From UCB3 sp964415605 (lineage in GTDB: Bacteria > Chloroflexota > Anaerolineae > Epilineales > Epilineaceae), in NCBI GenBank assembly GCA_964415605.1, contig CAYQBA010000154.1, forward strand, positions 1 through 11,031: DNA of 11,031 nucleotides, written 5' to 3'. A program made the translations under genes and the position numbers. The notes below the pieces were generated by a model. It saw only the letters and a list, made by a program, of their open reading frames with translations, ran no database searches and was not told where the DNA came from. Each line of letters opens with the position of its first letter. Position 1 is the first letter of the stretch. Positions 5,985-11,031 of the stretch are shown here, piece by piece.

Positions 5985-8138
5985 TCACACCGCCGGCTTC
6001 AAAAGGTCGTCGTCGCCGATCAACCGGCCCATCTTCTGCAGCTCGCGCCGCGTGCCGTGCAGCAGGTGCGTCATCGTCACCGCCCCGCCGTCCGCCGCCG
6101 CCAGGAACGCCGCGCTGACCAGGACGTTGCGGATGTTGCCCCCCGCCAGCTTGAAGCGCCGCGCCAGGAGCGCAAGGTCCACGTCCGCCGCGCGCGGCAC
6201 GCCGGGCGGGAAGAGCCCTTCCCAGATCCGCAGCCGCTCGGCCTCCTCCGGGAACGGGAAGTCGATGGCGAACTGCAGCCGGCGCGTGAAGGCATCGTCG
6301 ACGTTCGCGCGCAGGTTCGTCGCCAGGATCGTCACGCCCTCGTAGGCCTCCATCCGCTGCAACAGGTAGCTGATCTCGATGTTCGCGTACCGATCGTGCG
6401 AGTCGCGGACCTCCGAACGCTTGCCGAACAGCGCATCGGCCTCGTCGAAGAAGAGGATCGCGTTGCTGGTGGCCGCCTCCTCGAAGATCCGCTCGAGGTT
6501 CTTCTCGGTCTCGCCGATGTACTTGCTCACCACCGTCGAAAGGTCGATCTTGTAGAGGTCCAACCCGAGCTCGCCGGCGATGATCTCGGCCGCCATGGTC
6601 TTGCCCGTGCCCGACGGGCCGGCGAACAGCACGGTCACCCCGCGGCTGGGCGCCAGCTTCGCCCCTACGCCCCACGTGTCCAGCACCGTCGTCCGACCCC
6701 GCACCATCGCCACGATCTCCCCCAGCACGGCCCGCTGCTCCCCGGGCAGCACGATGTCGCGCCACGCGTAGCGCGGCTCGATCTTGCGCGCCATGCGGCC
6801 CAGCCGCTGGTTGGAATGCGCCCGGGCCGCCGCGAACACGTCGGCGTCGCCCACCGGCTCGCCGCGGGCCGCCGCGCGGTCGAGGGCCGTCGCCGCCGCG
6901 TCGCGGATCTGGCCCGCGACGAAGGCGAACTGGCCCGCCAGCATCTCGACGTCGATCGCGTCGCCGCCCGCCACGCCCGCGAGGTGGTGTCGCCACAAGC
7001 TCGCCCGCACCTCGGGCACGGGGATGTCGAGGTCGACGTGCACGAAGCGCCTTTGGCGATCCGTGCCGGCCGGCTCCCATGCGGTGCGTGCCGACAACAC
7101 CACGACCGTTGGGTGCTCGCAGATCGCGCGCACGAGCGCCGGCGGCGGCCCCTCGTCGCCCACCGCCGCGTCCCACCGATCGATATGGAGGACCGCGCCG
7201 AACAACCGCGCGTCCCGCAGGGCCAGCCGCACCGCCTCCGGCAGCGCGGGCGCCGCGTCGGCCGTGGCCCCGCAGTCCAGGCTCAGCACCGGTCGCTCCT
7301 GCCCGGCCGCGATGGCCCGCGCCGCCGCGCGGTGCCGGTCGCGGTCGCGGCCTACGAGGATGACGTGCGCGCCTTCGGCGATGGCGCGGGCGAGCTCCTC
7401 CGCCACGGGCCGCGCCAGCATGGCATCGTCCGTGGACAGCGGCGGGCTCCAAAGCTCGGCCGCGGCGCCCAGGACCCGCGCGGGCGCATCGCGGCCCAGC
7501 AGCCAGGCCGCCACGGTGTCGTCCACCCGCAGCAAGGAGCGCAACAGCCCGTCCGGTTCGGCCCCGCCGTCGCCGCCGCGCCGCGCCAGCAGCGCGTGGC
7601 GGAACAACGCCCCGTCGCCGGCCAGCGTGCTCAGCCCACGCCAGCGGAGGTCCCCCGACCCGAGCAGGAGGTCCAGCACGAGGTTGACGCTCGCCGCCCG
7701 GCGCGTGACGTCGTCCTGCAGGAAGCCATACACCTGCTCGTAGCGCAGGTCCAGCGCCGGCGCCAGGGCGATCACGAGCACGTCGACCTCGAACGGCGTG
7801 AGGCCGAACGCCTCGGCCAGCCAGAGCAGCCGGGGCAGGGTCGGGCGCTCGCGCGCGGCGTCGACCGCCGCGGCCCACGCCACGTCCGCGTCGTCGATCG
7901 CGGCGTCGAGCGCCAGGGCCGCGTCGGGGTCAACCTCCGCCACGGCTGCCCAGCTGCCCCCGAAGGGTCGATCGAGCAGCGCCTCGGCCTGGGCGTCGGA
8001 TACGTAGAGCCCGCGGAAGCCGTCGGAAGGGTCCTGACCCGCCGCCTGCCACAGCGCCACGGCGCGCTGCAGGCGCGCATCGATCCGCCGCAGCGCGGCG
8101 TGCATGAACGTCCAATCGACTTCCGGGGCACGGTGCAT
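5985..8138 (-). CDS. tandem AAA+ ATPase of eCIS (Pvc15/Afp15-like)
   Basis: The 717-residue product is the AAA+ ATPase found in nearly all eCIS loci, thought to remodel proteins during particle assembly or cargo loading. The C-terminal module is complete: Walker A GPSGTGKT (507-514), Walker B ILFFDEAD (561-568), sensor 1 in ILATNLR (N608), arginine-finger candidates R619/R620 and sensor 2 GGNIRN (666-671). The N-terminal half contains a predicted helical/winged-helix part (about 100-160) and a second AAA-like fold with eroded motifs: GRDRDRHR (263-270) where Walker A would be, without the Lys-Ser/Thr pair, and VLHIDRWD (316-323) for Walker B. This domain is therefore probably inactive. The length is typical. 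The ATG at 8138 follows AGGTAGGCCACC; the internal Met12 is less likely. The gene ends 51 bases before DUF4157. Confidence 0.95.
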   Translation of the reverse strand: MHRAPEVDWTFMHAALRRIDARLQRAVALWQAAGQDPSDGFRGLYVSDAQAEALLDRPFGGSWAAVAEVDPDAALALDAAIDDADVAWAAAVDAARERPTLPRLLWLAEAFGLTPFEVDVLVIALAPALDLRYEQVYGFLQDDVTRRAASVNLVLDLLLGSGDLRWRGLSTLAGDGALFRHALLARRGGDGGAEPDGLLRSLLRVDDTVAAWLLGRDAPARVLGAAAELWSPPLSTDDAMLARPVAEELARAIAEGAHVILVGRDRDRHRAAARAIAAGQERPVLSLDCGATADAAPALPEAVRLALRDARLFGAVLHIDRWDAAVGDEGPPPALVRAICEHPTVVVLSARTAWEPAGTDRQRRFVHVDLDIPVPEVRASLWRHHLAGVAGGDAIDVEMLAGQFAFVAGQIRDAAATALDRAAARGEPVGDADVFAAARAHSNQRLGRMARKIEPRYAWRDIVLPGEQRAVLGEIVAMVRGRTTVLDTWGVGAKLAPSRGVTVLFAGPSGTGKTMAAEIIAGELGLDLYKIDLSTVVSKYIGETEKNLERIFEEAATSNAILFFDEADALFGKRSEVRDSHDRYANIEISYLLQRMEAYEGVTILATNLRANVDDAFTRRLQFAIDFPFPEEAERLRIWEGLFPPGVPRAADVDLALLARRFKLAGGNIRNVLVSAAFLAAADGGAVTMTHLLHGTRRELQKMGRLIGDDDLLKPAV

Positions 8139-8231
8139 GGTGGCCTACCTGCCGGGAATGACGCGTGGCCGCCCGCTGGGGATACTGGCGCGATCCCCGG
8201 GATCACGGATGGCGGGCACGGTCGTCTTGAA
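8139..8231. other. 93-base spacer between Trp-repeat gene and ATPase gene
   Basis: It contains the ATPase ribosome binding region and a short inverted repeat, gatccc-c-gggatc, at 8192-8204. The loop is too small for a stable hairpin and there is no T run, so no terminator is called. The genes on both sides probably share a transcript. Confidence 0.35.
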
Positions 8232-9841
8232 TCAAGCGACAGGCTGGGATGACAACCGGTCGTAGACCGCCGTGCGCTCCGTTTCGGACAGCCCCGTCAT
8301 GTCGTCGACCGTCGGGCCGGCGAACAAGCCGTCCTGGTCGGCCAGCAGGTCCCCGAGCTTGAGCCCGGCCCGCTCGAGCAGCGCCGTGGCGCCCCCGCCG
8401 ATCTCCCAGAACGCCATCAAGACCTGGTGGTTGGTGAACGCCGCCAGGGACCGCTCCGGACGGGCGGGCAGCGTGGCCGTGACGTGGTAGGCTCCCGGCG
8501 GCAGCCAGGCGTAGTCGCCGTACTTCTCCCGCACGGCCTCCAGCAAGGCGTCGAGGTCGGTCCCGGCATAGCCTTGGGCCGCGAGCAACGCGGCCACGTT
8601 CGGGATCTCGAAGCGGATCACGGTCTCGACGGTGGGCGCGGGGGCGGGTGCTGGNNNNNNNNNNNNNNNNNNNNNNNNNNNNNNNNNNNNNNNNNNNNNN
8701 NNNNNNNNNNNNNNNNNNNNNNNNNNNNNNNNNNNNNNNNNNNNNNNNNNNNNNTCGGGATCTCGAAGCGGATCACGGTCTCGACGGTGGGCGCGGGGGC
8801 GGGTGCTGGCGTCGACTCGGCCGCTGGCGCTTCCGGCGTCGGTGCGGGCGGTGACACCTCGACGACCGGTGCCGGCGGGGTCCAGGTCTCAGCGACAGCC
8901 GGCTCGGGGGCAGCTGGCTCGGATGTCCACGTCTCGGCGACGGCCGGCTCGGGGACAGCTGGCTCGGCTGTCCACGTCTCGGCGACGACCGGCTCGGGGG
9001 CAGCTGGCTCGGCTGTCCACGTCTCGGCGGTGGCCGGCTCGGGGGCAGCTGGCTCGGCTGTCCACGTCTCGGCGACGGCCGGCTCGGGGGCAGCTGGCTC
9101 GGATGTCCACGTCTCGGCGACGGCCGGCTCGGGGGCAGCTGGCTCAGATGTCCACGTCTCGGCGGTGGCCGGTTCCGCCGTGGCTGGCACGGGTGCCCAC
9201 GACTCGGCCGGGGCCGAGGCCGGCGCCGGCGGCGGCGGCGGCTCGCTCACCGGGGCCGCCGGTATCCATGTCTCGGCAACGGCCGGCGCAGGAGCAGGTG
9301 GCTCCGGCGTCCAGGTCTCGGCGACGGCCGGCTCGGGGGCGGCGGGTTCCGACGCCCAGGTCTCGGCGACGGCCGGCTCAGGGGCAGCTGGTTCGGATGT
9401 CCAGGTCTCGGCGACGGCCGGCGCAGGGGCGGGCGGTTCGGGTGTCCAGGTCTCGGCGACAGCCGGCTCAGGCGCAGGTGGCTCCGGCGTCCACGCCTCG
9501 GGGGCGACGGCCGGTTCGGGGACAGTCGGCACGGGGGCGGTTGGCGTGGCCTCCCAGACCTCCGCGATCACGGGCACCGTCGGCGTCGGAGGCGCCTCCT
9601 CCATGCCGGCGGCGGTAGCCGGGTAGGGTTCCACCAGCGGAGGAGCCGGCGTTGGAACGGCGGCTGGGAACGCATCGGGCGCGGTCTCGATGGGCGGTTG
9701 GGCGGCGGACAGGTCCGGCGGCGTGGGGGGAAGCTGCGGATCCGGCGGGGGCGGGGGCGGGGACAAGGGCACGGAAGCCGGATCGGGCTCCGGGTCCGCC
9801 GCGTTGGGCCAAGTGTCTTCAGTCGTCGACTGACTGGTCAC
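8232..9841 (-). CDS. Trp-periodic Pro/Ala/Glu-repeat protein with unrecognised C-terminal domain (interrupted by an apparent assembly gap)
   Basis: Removing the Ns and one of the two identical 55-base flanks (joining 8810 to 8654) gives one open frame of 485 codons, 484 residues. The GTG start at 9841 follows GGAG by eight bases. Residues 1-95 are Pro-rich. Residues about 115-322 hold 14 units of a 15-residue repeat, consensus ETWTSEPAAPEPAVA, with Trp at 117, 132, 147 and so on to 320; unit 6 is lengthened to 23. A second Pro/Ala linker leads to a C-terminal domain at 356-484, beginning VIRFEIPNVAALLAAQGYAG, with YGDYAWLPPGAYHVTATLP, FTNHQVLMAFWEIGGGATALLE and LSETERTAVYDRL. I recognise no family for it. 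There is no signal peptide or membrane segment. As the first gene ahead of the ATPase it may be a cargo, scaffold or surface-anchoring protein; none of these is shown. Confidence 0.75.
8600..8654. repeat. 55-base sequence identical to 8755-8809 (contig-end overlap, left copy)
   Basis: These 55 bases directly left of the N run are identical base for base to the 55 directly right of it. Both copies encode the junction PTVETVIRFEIP. An exact overlap abutting a gap on both sides is what adjacent contigs of a de Bruijn graph show when the k-mer size is 55, so this is an assembly duplicate and not a biological repeat. Confidence 0.9.
8655..8754. other. assembly gap of 100 N (probably no missing sequence)
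   Basis: Exactly 100 N lie between two identical 55-base contig ends. The likeliest true structure is a direct overlap, which leaves the protein frame intact (423 bases on the left plus 1032 on the right, both divisible by three). Confidence 0.88.
8755..8809. repeat. 55-base sequence identical to 8600-8654 (contig-end overlap, right copy)
   Basis: This is the right-hand copy of the duplicated contig end. It continues without a break into the Pro/Ala linker and the 45-base tandem repeats of the Trp-repeat gene. Confidence 0.9.
8881..9500 (-). repeat. tandem array of 45-base coding repeats (about 14 units)
   Basis: A 45-base unit recurs in register, with each plus-strand unit showing a 'gtccacgtctcggcg' or similar core (Thr-Trp-Thr codons on the minus strand) followed by 'gccggctcgggggc'. 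Units at about 8920-9150 are nearly identical. Those at about 9180-9290 and at the outer ends are more diverged, and one is lengthened to 69 bases. All changes keep the reading frame and the Trp codon. The closeness of central units suggests recent expansion, and the copy number could be under-assembled. Confidence 0.88.
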
Positions 9842-9849
9842 GGGAACAA

Positions 9850-9853
9850 CTCC
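9850..9853 (-). promoter_or_regulatory. ribosome binding site deciding the GTG start of the Trp-repeat gene
   Basis: GGAG on the minus strand lies eight bases before GTG at 9841. The frame remains open upstream to a GTG at 9967, but that stretch lacks the Pro-rich composition of the protein, so the start at 9841 is preferred. Confidence 0.55.
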
Positions 9854-9946
9854 GTCTTGAGTGGTTGGGTATCTCGGCCTCAATGTGAATGTGGGTGCAG
9901 AACAGGATTCGGAGGGTTCAATTCTTAATACATCGCAACAATTCTC

Positions 9947-9962
9947 GCATGCCCGGGCATGC
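9947..9962. promoter_or_regulatory. perfect 16-bp palindrome, candidate operator
   Basis: GCATGCCCGGGCATGC is its own reverse complement over all 16 bases. It lies between the predicted eCIS promoter and the first eCIS gene, thus in the leader. The half-site GGGCATGC recurs at 10096-10103, and GCATGCC at 10138-10144 on the kinase side. It could bind a dimeric regulator, or form a short hairpin in the leader RNA. No regulator gene is visible. Confidence 0.4.
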
Positions 9963-10028
9963 CCCACCTACTTCGCCGCGCAGCCCCGACTACAGCGAAA
10001 CTTCGGTGGCGAATCCGCCAATTGTTGG

Positions 10029-10058
10029 GTTATAATTGCATTATACCATCCTTGTCAA
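10029..10058 (-). promoter_or_regulatory. predicted sigma70-type promoter of the eCIS operon
   Basis: On the minus strand TTGACA (10058-10053) is followed after 18 bases by TATAAC (10034-10029), six of six and five of six matches to the consensus. Inside the spacer lies TGGTATAAT (10048-10040), a perfect extended -10 that could work alone or as a shifted start. Start of transcription would be near 10022 or 10033. The setting in a locally AT-rich patch of a very GC-rich region supports it. Confidence 0.6.
10031..10045. promoter_or_regulatory. inverted TATAAT repeat, possible overlapping -10 elements for both directions
   Basis: TATAAT-TGC-ATTATA is a perfect 6-bp inverted repeat around three bases. 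It offers a -10 box on each strand. On the plus strand, for the kinase, the best -35 at about 18 bases is a poor TGGCGA, so that direction is weaker or needs an activator. Confidence 0.45.
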
Positions 10059-10155
10059 GTCCCTTGTGTTCACGCGCCGCGACGGGTCGAATGATGGGCA
10101 TGCGGCGTGTGCGTTCAGCGGGGATCCTTGCCGAATGCATGCCGTGGAGGGCCAC

Positions 10156-10160
10156 GGAGG
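10156..10160 (+). promoter_or_regulatory. ribosome binding site of the kinase gene
   Basis: GGAGG ends four bases before the ATG at 10165. The in-frame GTG at 10162 would be only one base away and is rejected. A second GGAGG at 10146-10150 is too far upstream. Confidence 0.6.
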
Positions 10161-10164
10161 TGTG

Positions 10165-11031
10165 ATGTCGATCGAGCCCGGCGCTCTGCTGGACGACCAC
10201 TACCGTCTCGAGCACTTGCTCGGCCGCGGCGGCATGGCCGAGGTGTACCTGGGCCGGGATGTCCGGACTGGCCAGGCCTGTGCCGTTAAGGTTTATCGGG
10301 TGGATCACCACCAGGACGCGGCCGCGCTCGCCGATGCCCAGGCCCGCTGCATGGCGGAAGCCGAGGCGCTGCGTGAGATCGACCATCCCGGCGTCCCGCG
10401 GATCCTCGACCAGCTCGTCGAGAACGGGTCGCCGTGCATCGTCATGGAGCACGTCGAAGGCGAGACCCTCTTCCAACGCCTCAAGCGGAACGGCGGGCCG
10501 CTGCCCGAGGCTTCGGTGGCCGGCTGGGCGTGTCAGGTGCTGGATGCGCTCGAAGCGCTGCACGGCCATCGACCGCACCCCATCATCCACCGCGACATCA
10601 AGCCGTCGAACATCGTCATCACGCCCGACGACCGAGCCAAGCTGATCGATCTGGGGATCACGCTCCGCGGCGACGGCGGCCGCCCCGGAGCGCGCCAGCC
10701 CAGCACCGGGCTCGCGACCATCCCCTACGCGCCGCCCGAGCAGATCCGCCCCGGCAACGGCGGCGTCGATCCTCGCTCCGACCTCTTCGCGCTGGGCGCC
10801 ACCCTCTACCAGGCCCTGACCGACCGCCTCCCCATCGACGCGATCCGGCGCGCGGCGGATCCGTCGGCCTGGGTGGCCCCGGGCAGCGACAACCCGCTGC
10901 TCTCGGCGGAGATGGAGGCGGTCATCCTGCGGGCCATGGCGCTCGACGTCGACGCGCGGTTCCAGTCCGCCGCCGAGATGCGCGCGGCGATCGAGGCATG
11001 CGCCAGCCCCGCCCAACACCCGCTGCCGGCC
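10165..11031 (+). CDS. serine/threonine protein kinase (PknB/Hanks type), N-terminal kinase domain, runs off right edge
   Basis: The visible 289 residues, open to the window end, form a nearly complete Hanks-type kinase domain (about 11-280) that phosphorylates Ser/Thr of target proteins. Seen are the Gly-rich loop LLGRGGMAEVYLG (18-30), the ATP-binding lysine K42 in AVKVY, helix C glutamate E65, the catalytic loop HRDIKPSN (142-149, D144), the metal-binding motif as DLG (162-164) instead of DFG, and APPEQ (189-193) for the APE motif. DLG is common in active bacterial kinases. A linker, membrane segment or sensor domain usually follows and lies outside. The ATG at 10165 has GGAGG four bases upstream. 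It diverges from the eCIS operon across a shared intergenic region, which invites a regulatory link but does not prove one. Confidence 0.95.
   Translation, partial: MSIEPGALLDDHYRLEHLLGRGGMAEVYLGRDVRTGQACAVKVYRVDHHQDAAALADAQARCMAEAEALREIDHPGVPRILDQLVENGSPCIVMEHVEGETLFQRLKRNGGPLPEASVAGWACQVLDALEALHGHRPHPIIHRDIKPSNIVITPDDRAKLIDLGITLRGDGGRPGARQPSTGLATIPYAPPEQIRPGNGGVDPRSDLFALGATLYQALTDRLPIDAIRRAADPSAWVAPGSDNPLLSAEMEAVILRAMALDVDARFQSAAEMRAAIEACASPAQHPLPA

Larger units (their letters stand above)
9842..10164. other. divergent intergenic control region, 323 bases
   Basis: This region separates the minus-strand eCIS operon from the plus-strand kinase. It contains the lowest-GC stretches of the window (around 9918-9945 and 10021-10060) and no credible gene. 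It holds a minus-strand promoter candidate, an inverted TATAAT pair, a 16-bp palindrome with extra half-sites, and the ribosome binding sites of both flanking genes. A leader of roughly 180 bases would precede the Trp-repeat gene if transcription starts near 10022. Confidence 0.7.

Noticed and set aside
4222..7878. A single very long minus-strand open frame across the first gap
   Set aside because: It is an artefact of reading through 100 N. It joins the real DUF4255 and PAAR frames to a shadow frame of the DUF4157 and ATPase genes, with the Arg/Gly/Ala-rich composition typical of antisense or off-frame GC-rich DNA.
5490..8252. Long plus-strand open frame opposite the ATPase gene
   Set aside because: High GC content leaves antisense frames open. 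The translation is Arg/His/Val-rich without any domain, and the minus strand here encodes clear AAA+ motifs.
8232..8621. Separate 129-residue gene starting at GTG 8621
   Set aside because: This GTG lies inside the 55-base duplicated contig end, and the frame continues upstream into the repeat protein once the false gap is removed. There is no ribosome binding site in front of it.
8881..9500. CRISPR array
   Set aside because: The 45-base units are contiguous without unique spacers, stay in frame and encode a Trp-containing peptide repeat.
10030..11019. Open frame on the minus strand opposite the kinase
   Set aside because: The plus strand encodes an unmistakable kinase domain with all motifs in order. 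The minus frame is its shadow.
7..11028. An 18-base near-match (one mismatch) between positions 7-24 and 11011-11028, as if the window were flanked by a direct repeat
   Set aside because: Both are short, C-rich coding stretches for different peptides on different strands. In DNA of this composition such a match is likely by chance, and the window ends are arbitrary.

Overview
The window is very GC-rich, dense, bacterial DNA. It carries most of the front half of an extracellular contractile injection system (eCIS) locus: a phage-tail-like, Photorhabdus-virulence-cassette / antifeeding-prophage type machine. All eCIS genes lie on the minus strand and are transcribed from about 10020 down to 1. 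A serine/threonine protein kinase gene diverges from them on the plus strand and runs off the right edge. Two runs of exactly 100 N (4996-5095 and 8655-8754) mark scaffold joins, so this is a draft, probably metagenomic, assembly. The combination of two tube proteins, a DUF6760 protein, a DUF4157 'eCIS core' protein and a nearby PknB-type kinase is known from Chloroflexota and high-GC Actinomycetota. The sequence alone does not decide between them.

In transcription order the minus strand encodes: (1) 9841-8232, a 484-residue protein with a Pro/Ala/Glu linker in which Trp recurs every 15 residues, followed by an unrecognised C-terminal domain of about 129 residues; (2) 8138-5985, the tandem AAA+ ATPase; (3) 5933-5253, the DUF4157 protein with an intact HELAH motif; (4) 5256 into the first gap, the PAAR spike tip; (5) from the gap to 4222, the DUF4255 (Pvc16-like) terminal cap protein; (6) 4070-2493, the sheath; (7) 2434-1985, tube protein 1; (8) 1949-1518, a tail-assembly protein; (9) 1521-1354, DUF6760; (10) 1349-1017, a 110-residue unknown; (11) 1020-568, tube protein 2; (12) 510-1, the start of a Pro/Ala-rich unknown that continues beyond the left edge. 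Several neighbours overlap by the four bases ATGA (5256/5253, 1521/1518, 1020/1017), which indicates translational coupling in one operon. LysM, VgrG-like hub, gp25-like and baseplate J-like genes are not in the window and would be expected to the left of position 1.

The gap at 8655-8754 is probably not real. The 55 bases on its left (8600-8654) are identical to the 55 on its right (8755-8809). Removing the Ns and one copy joins the Trp-repeat region to the C-terminal domain in a single open frame of 485 codons. The other gap shows no such overlap and really interrupts the PAAR and DUF4255 genes.

The 323 bases between the divergent kinase and eCIS genes (9842-10164) are locally AT-rich. They hold a near-consensus minus-strand promoter (TTGACA, 18 bases, TATAAC), an inverted TATAAT pair that could serve both directions, and a perfect 16-bp palindrome whose half-site recurs nearer the kinase. 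A plausible reading is that the kinase and the eCIS operon share a control region. That the kinase regulates the injection system is inference only.
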